A stretch of DNA of 64,000 nt, taken from Piezodorus guildinii (lineage: Eukaryota > Arthropoda > Insecta > Hemiptera > Pentatomidae). The position numbers were made by a program, and so were the translations under genes. Where the stretch lies: positions 97,409,616 to 97,473,615 of the forward strand of contig CM041294.1 of assembly GCA_023052935.1 (NCBI GenBank), written 5' to 3'. How positions within the stretch are numbered: position 1 is the stretch's first letter; every line of letters starts with the position of its first letter. This document shows positions 36,609 through 47,655 of the stretch, one piece after another. The notes beneath the pieces were generated by a model that saw nothing but the letters and a program-made list of their open reading frames with translations, was not told where the DNA came from and ran no database searches.

Positions 36609-37277
36609 TTACAGATAGGGCCACCGTTCCTTGAGATCCCGTAGCGAGCCGCGATACCTGTCCCTGCTGCAGGTGCCGACGCCCCGGACCGCCCTGGGCG
36701 CTCCCCCTATCCTCCCGTCCGTGTACTGCCAGAGGACCCAGGATTCCCTGTGGGGTGGCATCTGAGGATGCTTGTTCGCGGTCCTCGACGCTATCCAGAT
36801 GCTGCATTTGCTGAGGAGCCGCGTGCGGTACGGCTCCAAGAGCTCGCTGCTGCCATAGAGGACCGGGTAGCGACCTGTCTTCTTTTTGATCCACTTCACG
36901 AACTTCTCAGCATCTTCCGGAGGCATGATGCTTCCGCTTGGGTTCCTCTCTAGATCCAAGACCAACAAGATATTCTCCGTATCACCAACTCTCTTCAAAA
37001 AGTATTCTGCCTGTTCTTCAGGGTTTCCCGCTTGGGCTACATGATATGCCCCAAACCTTAAACCCAGTTTCTCCGCCCGAAGTCGCCTATTCTTGAAGTA
37101 AGAGTCTTTACGACTTGTCCCTTCCGTCGCCTTGTGAATTACAGCGGCGATACCGGAACTTGATACATAAGCTAGGTTAACATCATGCTCATGCTCGGAA
37201 ATGTCAATTACTGAATTCGATATTGAATACGATTCTCCAATGAAACTACTCAGAAGTAACAAAGATAATGTTAACAT
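36609..37277 (-). CDS. secreted GH25 lysozyme (1,4-beta-N-acetylmuramidase), gene 1
   Basis: A glycoside hydrolase family 25 enzyme, expected to cleave the MurNAc-GlcNAc bond of bacterial peptidoglycan outside the cell. It has 222 residues in one open coding exon. The signal peptide is at ~1-18 (LTLSLLLLSSF). The first conserved aspartate is in VIDIS (Asp25), with HKATEG at 48-53. The catalytic D-x-E pair is LDLE (Asp108, Glu110). The WQYTDG strand is at 183-188, and RDRYRG, near where the family's late aspartate lies, at 205-210. The length is normal for a single-domain GH25 protein. The ATG follows a good acceptor (CTGTTTCAG, ending at 37341), suggesting a spliced 5' UTR. The 3' half is strikingly GC-rich. 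It is a paralogue of the gene at 48174. GH25 is rare in insects but known from aphids, where a bacterial origin was proposed. That origin here is inference. Confidence 0.88.
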   Translation of the reverse strand: MLTLSLLLLSSFIGESYSISNSVIDISEHEHDVNLAYVSSSGIAAVIHKATEGTSRKDSYFKNRRLRAEKLGLRFGAYHVAQAGNPEEQAEYFLKRVGDTENILLVLDLERNPSGSIMPPEDAEKFVKWIKKKTGRYPVLYGSSELLEPYRTRLLSKCSIWIASRTANKHPQMPPHRESWVLWQYTDGRIGGAPRAVRGVGTCSRDRYRGSLRDLKERWPYL

Positions 37278-37340
37278 GTTGTGGTACTCAGTTTTAGATC
37301 AATACGAGAAACTCCTGTTGTTACCAAGTAGAAGAAAAGT

Positions 37341-39211
37341 CTGAAACAGAATGATATTATCATAAAAACGTTTTCTATCTAATGTTTTGACCATTAATGA
37401 ATGCTTATTTATTCATTAATATTTCGTTTAGCCTACACTACTCCTTCGTCTATAAAACTGTGTTCCTAATATCCCTAAATTAGGTATTTCAATTTTTTTT
37501 AAACTATCACAAACATTCTGTCTCTTGTTTTATCTTAAAATGGTATCTGCATCAGTTGTAATAAATATAAATTAATCTGAAACAATAGAAACGATCTTTA
37601 CCTTAATTAATTGTTGACAACGTATCTCATCCCAAGTCTTCTCGCTGACATGATATGCAACAATCATTATGAGTAATCAAAGACAGAAAATGATACAATG
37701 TAAGGAGATGTTTTTCATTAACTTTTAACAATCTCGATGTCGTTAAAGCACCATTATTCGCTATTAATAAATCTTTAAAGACCACTGTGTGGAACAAAGT
37801 ATCTTTGCCATCTACTCCTATTATAAAATGGTTTGTTTCAAGTTTATAATAATTAGGATTATACTATCATTCATTTTACGAATAGATCCTACTGTGAACC
37901 TGTATTGACTAATTGTTAACATGTGAAGAGTTGGAATTAGTTAACCAGTGCCATAAGATCAATATGTATATATATGGTACAGCACTTCAATAAAACACTT
38001 GAATATAATTAAATTTAATACCTCATTAAATTCGAGTGCATTAAATACCTCTAATTTCCAGTGCCTTTCTTAGGCAGATAGTTTTTAGCTGTTCACACCT
38101 TTTTCAGATCGTCACCCACGCAACTATTTTTAACTTTTAAAAATATATAGTATGTTTTTCTTACTTAATAAGTGGTTGTTGCAGTTTTATGGAATGAATG
38201 AAATATAAACATTACTGTTTGAAAATGAAACTTACTCTGTGAAATCATTCATAATATACAATCTTCCTTCAATTACTGTATGTAAACAAGGTTACTTTTA
38301 CTCATTATTTTATATTTTTAATGCGAAATTCTATATTTGAGATTTCCCTTTGTTAAAATGTTATCTAATAATAAGGAATTTATCATTCAAAAAAGTTTGA
38401 AAATCATTAAATAAACGTATAGCTTGAATTAGGGGTAAAATACACTACTTGAAAGTCAGAAATCTGTGTTAAATTAAACTACAAGTTGGAACTTAAAATG
38501 CTCACTGCAGATGGTAGAATATAACACAATAAGAAAACCAAAATTATGACCTTCTGCAACAAATATTTTAACAATTTAGGTTTTTGAATTACTTGATCAT
38601 TTTCAAAACTAGTAAAAGTTAAGATTATTGTCAGAAGTTAATTTCTTTCCTGATTTTGCATTTTATTTGTTTCATTTGCATACATAAATTTAAAAAATGC
38701 AAGTGTTTCTTATAATACTAGTTTTCATCTCTAGAAAAAATCAATGTTTCTGAAAAAAAAAAAATTTAAAAATGGATACAAATTTTCGATATACCCAAGT
38801 TAAATATATAATGTAGATATTTTTTATCCATTTTTCAAAAGAATGTATGCACTTTCATTCTTTTCTTTTTTTTATTTTATTTTTTATAGCTTTGCAGTAT
38901 AGTTAGCAATTGTTTTACAATTTAACGAAAAAATTGTGTTCAATTTTGTAATAAGAACAAAAATATTACTTGAAAAGTAGATTGTGGACATGTTCGTTTC
39001 AGATATATATTATTAGAAACGAATGTTTTAAAAATTGTAACAAAAAACGAAATCGTAACCCGTCAAATATTTTATTTACATTTTATAATCAATGCAGTTA
39101 TGATGTTTAGAAAACTTTTTTTTTAAATTTAAGATGAATTTCCATTTTTTTTAATGTAGCGTTTTTTTGAAAATTAGTTATGGGACCCATGCTCATTCAT
39201 TCAATGCCGTT
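37341..39211. other. non-coding upstream region of GH25 gene 1
   Basis: AT-rich with no recognised frame. It should contain the promoter and first exon of the GH25 gene, but I cannot place them. Confidence 0.45.
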
Positions 39212-40021
39212 AAAAACATCTGATGCGAGCAACACACGACTTTCACTTACCTCTATTGTTAAAATAAATGTAAGAATTTTAAATAAATTTAGAGATGAAA
39301 ATAATGTATTTATTACTTATTATGTATATCATCATTGTCTATTATGTATTATTATTTGTTTATTATGTATTATTTGTTGTATTAGTTTATTATTTGTTTT
39401 AATTAATATTATTTAATATTTCAACTAAAACCACAATTGTTTGTTTAAAAACTATATTTATTTTTTTTAAATTGAGTTTCTAAAATGAGTGTATCTGGCA
39501 CTGATGACGAAGATGTTTTGTGACCAATATGACCAATAAATGAATCAAAAACCAAAGCAAAACTACCTTTAATATGAAAACAATATTGAAAAATATATTC
39601 GGTATGTTTTTTTGTTTATTTAACGTCAACTTTATGCTACTGTGGCTAATCGGACGATGTTACAGTGGGAGTCATAAATTTTGCCTATCCAGATTTATTA
39701 GGATAGGGATCTTTAACGAGTACCTGACATCACACCGGCTCAGGAACACCTTTTAACGACACCTCCGAAGGACGGCTTAGGACCACCCGGTGAACGGTTT
39801 GAACCCGTAACCTTTGGCAAAGTAGGCTGTTATGCTAACCACCCAGCTACAAGTGATCCCAACGATCCGTTAGTTTTATCGGCTTTTCATCACTATCCAT
39901 TAACTTTTACTAATTTGTTTAACAGATAATATTTTTTCTAAAATCTTTAGCTTCCCACCTGTACGTCTGTATTACTGTTTTTATATTCAAAAACACAAAA
40001 ATTGCATTAAAAAATATTTTT
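39212..40021 (-). repeat. repeat family X, inverted copy, left part (split by Jockey)
   Basis: Reverse-complement family X from its 3' terminus (CACGACTTTCACTTACC) to the internal AAAAAATATTTTT tract. There the Jockey element enters, and family X continues at 45144. A SINE of family B lies inside it at 39613-39861. Confidence 0.85.
39613..39861 (-). mobile_element. tRNA-derived SINE, family B (inverted copy)
   Basis: On the minus strand: GTAGCTGGGTGGTTAGCATA head, a B-box (GGGTTCAAACC), a body with GGACCACC-type blocks, TGGATAGGCAAAATTTATG, and a GACGTTAAATAAAC tail. It matches the copy at 59453. Confidence 0.8.
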
Positions 40022-40630
40022 GAGTATCAACAAGATGGCCGCACCTACAGTTCTATATTCATATCGCTCTGTATTTGTTACCTTGCCATTTCTGTTTTAC
40101 TGAGTAAACAGCCCTCAAACTTTGTGAATAGTGAGTTAGTGAACAGTTAAACACTTAATAAACCACAACTGGAGAGACAGGTGAGTGCAGTTAATTTTTA
40201 TAAGCACGTAATAGACTGGTGTTCGCTAGAGCCTGGAAGTAGTGCTACGAGGCTACTTTCGGCACCTGCCGAGAGGCTACTAATTCCTTCTGCCCAGCTA
40301 TTGTTTACAAGGTCTTGGCCAGCACTGTTGTCATTTCCCAATTCGTAACCGGGACATTATTCATATCTGGTTTAATTTTTGTGATTTTAAGACTTTATTT
40401 CCTTAAAGTTATTATTTCGAACTATTTTATTTCTTTATTTTTGTGTATTTCTTTTATTTATTTACTTGTTTCTATATATAAATCAGATATGTTTCTTTTA
40501 ATTATGTTTTTATGTGTATATAATGTAGATAGTTTAGTTTTAAAATTTTTTTAAGTAAATTTTTGTTTATTAGCTATTGTAGGTATATATATATATTTTT
40601 TTTCTCTTCTCTTCTCTTATATTAGTGATT

Positions 40631-42310
40631 ATGGACCCAGATATGATTACATCGTGTGATGACTCGGACGAAGAGACACCATTTTCAGAAATCAGTGAAT
40701 CTGATTCGCAATATTTAAAGCGCCGGTCACTTCAGAAAAGAAACCGCCACTCAAACCCTGGATCCCTGGAGAATTCGCCAACCAAACAGAAAAATAAACA
40801 GGCCAAGATAAAACAATCACCTAAAGAAATTATATCTCCTCCTAAAACTCGCAGTACGACTGCAGCCAACAAAAATGAAACAATTATACCGTCAGCCGCT
40901 ACATTAACGACTGCCGCCCCATCAACATCCGCCGCTCCATCAACATCCGCCGCTCAGTCTACAGCCAAAAATGTCAACGAAGTTCCGAGCCAAGGGTTTA
41001 CAAATCCAGAACCACCTCCTATATTTGTCTCTAAAATCAGCGATTTTATGTCCTTCGGTCGAGAAATGGCAAAGTTGATCGGACAGTCTAATTTTCGTTG
41101 CTTTTCAAGACAGAGTGACATAAAAATCAACACCACCAGCAAAGAAAGTTATAAAAAGCTCATCAGTTATTTAACTACAAACAATTATGACTTCCATTGC
41201 TACCAATTAAAAGAAGAAAAATCATATCGAGTGGTTTTACGAGGACTCCACTCAACCACACCTACAGATGCCATCAAACGCGACCTGGAAGAAATTGGAC
41301 ATGTTGTTAGAAAGATTTCACCCGTCGTACATCCAAAAGAAAAATATACGCTTCCACTATTTTTCGTAGATCTAGAACCGGCCAAAAACAACTCGGAAAT
41401 TTTTAATATCACTAGATTAGTCTACTCAACAGTCCGTTTCGAAGAACCAAGGAAGCAAACCAGCATTGTTCAATGCACAAAGTGTCAAAACTTGGGACAC
41501 ACAAAGACATACTGCTTTCACCCGGCAAGGTGCGTTAAATGCGCTGGTCCCCATGCCTCTGAAACCTGCCCGAAGCCTCGAACTGAGACAGCAACGTGTG
41601 CTCTTTGTGGCGAAGCCCATCCGGCGAGCTACAGGGGCTGCACTGTTTACAAAAATCTACTTCGGCAACGATCTCAAAATACACCGGGATTAAGAATAGA
41701 ACAGAAGACTTGCTCCCAGGTACCTGCACTAGATAATTTGACTGACTTCCCAAGATTTAAGCAACCGCCACTTATCATCGCGCAACCGCAGCCTCTACCT
41801 CTACCTTCTACCTCTACCGTCAGCGATGTTAAAGATGACTTCAGGAAATCATTCTCTGAGACCGCCACCTTTAAGAAGCAGCAACCTAGACGTCAGGCGC
41901 CTCCAACCTCCCACACCAAGCCTCCTGCATCCCATCCACATCCACAAACTCCACTTCGGCCAACTCCTTCCCACCACCAATCTCTGCGGGTAAAACTACC
42001 TCCTGAACACCCTCAGAAAATCACACCCCGTCCTATTGTTCAGCCAAGCCAGCCGAAACCCTTACCTGAAGTTTCACAGAGGACTGAACATCCTCGTACC
42101 CCGCGCCTAATCCAGTCTCCTGTCAATACCCCTGACCACATAACTTATTCTTCTCATATTCCTTATCCGCACCCTTTTCCCAACCAAGATCTATCTAGTA
42201 TATATACCATCCTGAACTCCTTTCTCTCAGATCTTGCAGAAACCATCAAACCTCTTGTCACCCTTCTCACTAGACTCCTTTCCGAAATACCATTAAATCT
42301 CCCACGATGA
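40631..42310 (+). CDS. Jockey ORF1, gag-like nucleic-acid-binding protein
   Basis: 559 residues from the ATG at 40631 (an upstream in-frame GTG at 40625 is unlikely to be used). The N-terminal ~150 residues are low complexity, with two APSTSAA-type repeats. The middle resembles the domain that precedes C2HC knuckles in Jockey gag proteins (YRVVLRGLHSTTPTDAIKRD). It is followed by three zinc knuckles at about residues 281-340 (CTKCQNLGHTKTYC, CVKCAGPHASETC, CALCGEAHPASYRGC). The C-terminal ~200 residues are Pro-rich. It would coat the element RNA. The stop TGA overlaps the ORF2 start as ATGA, pointing to termination-reinitiation translation. No frameshift is seen. Confidence 0.92.
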   Translation: MDPDMITSCDDSDEETPFSEISESDSQYLKRRSLQKRNRHSNPGSLENSPTKQKNKQAKIKQSPKEIISPPKTRSTTAANKNETIIPSAATLTTAAPSTSAAPSTSAAQSTAKNVNEVPSQGFTNPEPPPIFVSKISDFMSFGREMAKLIGQSNFRCFSRQSDIKINTTSKESYKKLISYLTTNNYDFHCYQLKEEKSYRVVLRGLHSTTPTDAIKRDLEEIGHVVRKISPVVHPKEKYTLPLFFVDLEPAKNNSEIFNITRLVYSTVRFEEPRKQTSIVQCTKCQNLGHTKTYCFHPARCVKCAGPHASETCPKPRTETATCALCGEAHPASYRGCTVYKNLLRQRSQNTPGLRIEQKTCSQVPALDNLTDFPRFKQPPLIIAQPQPLPLPSTSTVSDVKDDFRKSFSETATFKKQQPRRQAPPTSHTKPPASHPHPQTPLRPTPSHHQSLRVKLPPEHPQKITPRPIVQPSQPKPLPEVSQRTEHPRTPRLIQSPVNTPDHITYSSHIPYPHPFPNQDLSSIYTILNSFLSDLAETIKPLVTLLTRLLSEIPLNLPR

Positions 42311-45006
42311 ATGTAAAGCCCTTAACTATAGTATTGTGGAATGCTAATGGCCTACATAACCACCGTGACGAACTCGACGTATTTCTACATGACAAACAGA
42401 TAGACGTAGCATTACTGACTGAAACCCACTTCACTAAACGATCAAAGTTTTACATACGTGACTACATCACTTATAGATCAGACCACCCTGACAACACTGC
42501 CCATGCCGGATCATGCATCCTAATCCATAAATCCCTATCCCATTCCCTTATTCCATCTACTCCAACTGACACCATACAATCAACCTCTATAATCATTTCA
42601 ACTCGTCCTTTCCATGTAACCCTTTCAGCTGTATACTGTCCTCCCAATAAACCTCTTTCCTATAAGATACTCGATACCCTATTTCGATCACTAGGACCGC
42701 GCTTCATTGCTGGAGGAGACTATAACGCCAAACACCAGCGATGGGGTTGTCGTACATCCAATCCCCGTGGCAATATCCTCTCAAGCGTCTCAATATCCAA
42801 CTGTTATACTATCCTCTCACCCATGAACCCCACTTACTGACCTACATCTCTCCGAAAACGTCCTGACATCCTCGATATATTTGTCTCTTCTCAGATATCC
42901 TTCTCCCAAACTATGATCGAAGCCCTGAATGACCTTTCATCAGATCACAGTCCAGTTCTGCTATCCTTGCATTCGAGCTATGTTCCTAAACCCCCAATCA
43001 ACTCATTAATTACAGGACGTGTGGACTGGGACGGATTCCGATGCGACTTGGAGAATACATTGGATCTAAAAATTCCCCTCAAGACTCGACATGACATTGA
43101 TAAAGCTGTAGGAATACTGACAGACTCAATAACTAACAGTATAAAAGATAACACTTCATCCACATTCAACATCAATACTACTCAACAGACTGTACTGCCA
43201 CAGCACATTCGTATCTTATTAAGAGAAAAACGCAGAGCAAGATCGAAGTGGCATAGGACAAGATATCCTTCAGATAAAACTAATTATACAAAATTGACCA
43301 ACAAACTAAAATCAGAACTCAGTAAATTCAAAACTCAAACATTACTTAACATGACTGAAAACCTCACTACCACTGATAATTCACTCTGGACGACCACTAA
43401 AAAACTCCTAAAGTTCAAAGATTTTAATCATCCCCTCCTAAATGAATCACAATCCTGGACAAGATCAGACGACGAAAAATCCCGGACGTTCGCAGAACAT
43501 CTCTCTAAAATATATAACCCTCATCCTGATATCCTTAATCCTCATCACCTCGAATGTATTGCAGCAGAACTGGATATTCCTCTCCAAATGAATCTTCCCC
43601 CTAAAGCGTTCCATCCATCCGAAATATCGAATATCATCCAGAGTTTACCATCCCGCAAAGCCCCTGGACATGACCTCATAACTTCCCGTATCCTAAAACT
43701 ACTTCCTCGAAAAGCCATCCTATATCTTACTTACATCTGTAATGCCGTTCTCCGCTCCACATATTTTCCCGCTTCCTGGAAATTATCCATCATTAAAATG
43801 ATTCCCAAACCCAAAAAGCCTCCAGAATACCCTTCCTCCTACCGCCCCATCTCTCTCATATGCATCATGGGTAAAATCCTTGAAAAACTTCTGCTTAAAC
43901 GCATATATCCCATCCTTGATTCCAATCACATTATCCCAGATCATCAGTTTGGTTTCCGAACATCTCACTCCACTATCCAGCAATGCCATCGTGTGGTGGA
44001 CGTTGTCTCGTCTTCATTGGAGCGCGGATTGTACTGCACGGGAGCCTTCCTCGATGTAGAACAGGCCTTTGACCGAGTGTGGCACCCGGGACTGCTTTAC
44101 AAACTCCGTAAATTCCTCCCACCTACATACTTCCTTATTATCCAATCCTATCTCACAGACAGGTCCTTCAAAGTAAATCATAACCGTTCCTGTTCATCCC
44201 TTTTTAATCAGTGTGCAGGTGTTCCTCAAGGCAGTATTCTAGGACCCATCCTTTACACAGTTTATACAGCTGATATCCCATCCCATCCTAGCACTTTCCT
44301 TTCTACCTATGCTGATGACACATGTGTGTTATCAGTCAACAACGATCCAACTATTGCCTCCCAAACTCTTCAATCACACATCAAAGACCTTGAAGTATGG
44401 TGCCAGAACTGGAGAATAAAAATAAATTCCAATAAATCCCACCAAATCACCTTTACCCTTCGTCGTAAACCTATGACATCCTGCCCAACAGTATCCTTCA
44501 ATAACACTCCTCTTGTCCCGGTTGAACAGATCCGATACCTAGGACTGCACCTGGACAAACGTCTTACTTGGAACCCTCATACAAGACTGAAAAGACAAGA
44601 AACTGCCCGACGTTTTCGACTCCTTCAACACTTACTAGACAAACGCTCTAACCTTCCACTTAAGTACAAAAGGCTCATCTATATGACTATCATCAGACCG
44701 ATATGGACTTACGGAGTAGAGATTTGGGGCTCTACTAAACCATCAAATTCTTCCCGTCTCCAATCCTTGCAATCAAAAATCCTTCGAAAAATCCTCAACG
44801 CTCCTTATTTTGTCACAAATAAACTCATCCATAAAGACCTTAACGTTCCCTATGTTGCTGACTTGGCGCGAACCAGGTACCACTCCTTTCATGGCAAACT
44901 CCATTCCCACTCTAATCCACTTGTTTCAATCCTTGCTTCCTCTACAATCCCCGATAATCCTCCGAGGCGTCTGAAAAGAAGAGGGCCACGAGACCTTCTA
45001 GTTTAA
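42307..45006 (+). pseudogene. Jockey ORF2, endonuclease/reverse transcriptase with one internal stop
   Basis: 900 codons in one frame, interrupted only by TGA at 42838-42840 (codon 178). There the family has Trp (PTY then W then PTSLRKRPDILD), so a TGG-to-TGA change is likely. The APE-type endonuclease comes first, with LWNANGL, LTETHF and SDHSP as active-site blocks. The RT domain follows: FGFRTSHST, FLDVEQAFDRVWH, GVPQGSILGP and the catalytic TYADDT. The C-terminal part includes IRPIWTYGVEIWG. The stop would remove the endonuclease C-terminus and all of RT unless read through. The element may therefore be dead or carry a private mutation. Confidence 0.92.
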
Positions 45007-45143
45007 CATAGTCTTTGGGGAGCTGCCAATGGGTAGTATCCCCACATGTGAATCCATGCCATTTTTATCTTGTATCCCATTTACTAGATGTATATTATTA
45101 TACAGTTGTAAATAGCAATAAATCTATCTAAAAAAAAAAAAAA

Positions 45144-45283
45144 TATTTTTTCTTTTTTCTCCTTTAGTTGGATATCGAATTCGTTTAAATTAATCCGTTT
45201 TTATTAATTCTAACAAGATGATATAGTTAGTTTATTCAAATCTTAAAAATTAAAGGTACTTTAGAGAAAAAATATTCAAAGAT
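45144..45283 (-). repeat. repeat family X, inverted copy, right part (split by Jockey)
   Basis: Continues the inverted family X copy beyond the Jockey poly-A: CTCCTTTAGTTGGATATCGA, then AATTAAAGGTACTTTAGAG. It loses similarity after about 45283. Confidence 0.75.
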
Positions 45284-45391
45284 GTTTTACTCAAAAGAAG
45301 TCACTAACATTTATTTCTTCATTAATAAAGCTTGATCTCATTTACACCATTTTATTCGTTATAAATTTTCCTTCTGCTGTTATTACTTTTT

Positions 45392-45447
45392 ACTTTCACT
45401 TACCTATATATGAAATATATAGTAGGGAAAAGCATTGTGATCATGAT
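45392..45447 (+). repeat. repeat family X, 5' end, split by an R1-like element
   Basis: ACTTTCACTTACCTATATA to GCATTGTGATCATG. The matching 3' end lies at 47523-47655, with the R1-like fragment between them. Confidence 0.8.
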
Positions 45448-45448
45448 A

Positions 45449-47520
45449 TTTTTATTTTATTTATTTATTTTTTTGGCTTATTTCTTTGACAATTGATTTA
45501 GGCTACCTCAATGCCCCTCCTTTTTGCTTCTGTGCTATGAGCCTCCTGCCATTTGCGCTGCATAGTCAGCTGCAGCGCTCCAGCTCTCCTGATCATTATC
45601 TAAAACGACTACGTTTTCTGGCGATGATTTCGTTCCGAATTTGGTGTCTAGCTCCGACTTTTCTCGAACAATTCCTGAACAAGAGAAGAATGTATGTTCC
45701 ACGGTTTCCTCCAGGGGATCACAAGATGGACACAATGAACTTTCCTCTATTTTGAAACGGATTAAGTAGGCTCGGAAGCTACCATGCTCAGTATGCAGTT
45801 GAGTGAGGTAGCTGAGCAGTAGTGGCGGGGGGAGGGTAGCTGAGTGGGATAGCGCTCGTTGCTTTGAACATGCGTTGCCCTAGCAACAGATCACCTAACC
45901 TTGAGTAACCAAATAATTACGAGTTCGAGTATCGCTGCTGGGGGAATTTTATCTTGGCATTTATCCCCCGCCCTCACCACCCGACCCGAGAAACCCCCGT
46001 ATTATAGCCTTCTAAGGTGAGGTAGGAGTTAACCAAAAAAAAAATGTAGTAATCCACACCTCCATGTTTTCAGGATATCCATGTCAAGATATCTGGTATC
46101 AGTCGGTAGGTATATCTTCCAGAAGATGAGGCGTTCTAGCGTCTCTGCCATCTTTCAAGAGTATGAATTCTCTCTTGTTTCGGTAAAGTAGCCCGGTGAG
46201 CATCTGTCTCTTCTCATTTCCTTCTGCGTTTTTCTGCTAATATATCAATTTGAGGCATGTTTGCGATGACGCATACACTATCGTAGTACACAGTGCGAAA
46301 AGCTCGAGCGACAAACAGGGCTCATCTTCGATGCACACTGATAACTTTACGGACATATGACTGCACATGGCAGGATTCTATCCAGAACGGTGTTGCACAC
46401 AAAAGCGTAGAACTGGATACATTTGCCAGAAGCTTTCTTTGTTTTACCCTTGGTCTACTAATGTTTGGCATGTTCTGGCTAATTCATTTACCACTTCCGC
46501 TGCTCTGGTACTAACTTTATGCAGGTGTACATCAAATGGAATTCTGGCCTTAATCTCCACTCCGAAATATCTAATCGATTGCTTGGATAGGATATCGAAC
46601 TCCCGACGGTGAAACTGACTATTTCCCTCACTTTGCTACTGGTATATTAATGCTGTCTCAGTTTTAATATCAACAAGCTGGAGGACTACCGCTGAAAGCC
46701 TTTGATGAATGATAAAGATTGCCCTGTTCCCATTATAACTTATTATAACTCTTTCAACAGTTTCCCACGATAACTATGATTGCCAGATCGTCAGCAAATC
46801 CGAGCGTAGTAGTTTCTCCTAGCAGAAATAACCTAAGCACCGTGTCATACATAATATTCCACAGCAGTGATTCTAGAAGCGAATCTTGAGAAACGCCACC
46901 TGTGACCTGGAAGCTTTTTAATCCTGTTTTATTATCATACTTAAGACTCTGTCGAGAAAATAACTCTCTATAATGTTTATGAGGTAATGTGGGACTTGCA
47001 TCTTTTGTAATCCGTTTAAAATGCAATCCCATCGAGCTAAATTAAAGGCTTTTTGACGTCTAACATTATAATTGCGCGCAGTACTTCTTACCGCCTCTTC
47101 TCTATCTCTTTCCCGCAATGGCTTCATGAATAGCTTTAATAGCAAAATCGATGGCATTGATTGTCGATCTGCCCTTCCGAAAGCCATACTGGTTATCAGA
47201 TGATCCTCTGACTCCTTCTCTAAAGTCGCTTAACCTGCCATAAATGACCCTCTCCAGTACCCTGTCGGCAGTCTCCAGGAGACATATTGGTCGATAAGAA
47301 GCGGTATCTTCCGGAGAGCCCTTTCCTTTTGGCAGGAGCACAAGACGTTGTTTCTTCCTCTGTGTTGGAAAGACACCTTCACTGAGAGAAGAATTGTAAA
47401 CATCTAAGAAAATTTGTGGCCTGGCCTGATAGCCATTTTCAAGGGAATATTGGGGACATTACCCAGGCCCGGAGCTTTGGAATCCAGCATCGATATATTA
47501 CCAATGGGTACTTTTGAATA
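45449..47520 (-). mobile_element. degraded R1-clade-like LINE fragment
   Basis: Minus strand. RT blocks are readable in several frames: LPKGKGSPEDTASYRPICLL and QYGFRKGRSTINAIDFAI (47341-47105), KAFNLARWDCILNGL (~47045), TGGVSQDSLLESLLWNIMYD and FADDLAI (46905-46770). These correspond to the GVPQGSxLGPxLWN and FADD motifs. The C-terminal CPSCDPLEETVEHTFFSCSG knuckle region is at 45735-45640. An A-rich tail (T-rich on plus) is at 45449-45480. Frameshifts and changed motif residues rule out activity. It is 5'-truncated and interrupted by a SINE at 45833-46044. Confidence 0.82.
45833..46044 (+). mobile_element. tRNA-derived SINE, family C
   Basis: The head has an A-box (TAGCTGAGTGGGATAGC) and a B-box (GAGTTCGAGTATCGC) about 65 bp further on. 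A GC-rich body follows (ATCCCCCGCCCTCACC type), with an A10 tail at 46034-46043. It interrupts the R1-like fragment between its C-terminal zinc region and its RT region. Confidence 0.7.
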
Positions 47521-47522
47521 GC

Positions 47523-47655
47523 ACACGTTCTATTGAAACTTGATTTAATAATTTCTTTGACAATTTATTTTCATCTCTAAATGTATTTTAAAAGTCTTGA
47601 ATTGATTTTATCAACGGGGGTAAATGAAAACCATGTGTATGCACACCAGATTTTC
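47523..47655 (+). repeat. repeat family X, 3' end
   Basis: From CACGTTCTATTGAAACTTG to GGGGGTAAATGAAAACC and CACCAGATTTTC, matching the last ~130 bp of the family with substitutions. Confidence 0.75.

Larger units (their letters stand above)
40022..45137 (+). mobile_element. near full-length Jockey-clade non-LTR retrotransposon
   Basis: About 5.1 kb: a ~600 bp 5' UTR, ORF1 (gag-like), ORF2 (endonuclease plus reverse transcriptase), a short 3' UTR with AATAAA near 45117, and a poly-A tail at 45130. The 13-bp direct repeat AAAAAATATTTTT is found at 40009-40021 and 45138-45150. The host sequence is an inverted family X copy, so the empty site can be read from other X copies. The element is intact apart from one internal stop in ORF2, so it is young. 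Confidence 0.92.

Noticed and set aside
36541..36953. Extra frames of 117 and 67 codons on both strands
   Set aside because: They open only because GH25 gene 1 is GC-rich here; the GH25 frame has the signal peptide and catalytic motifs.
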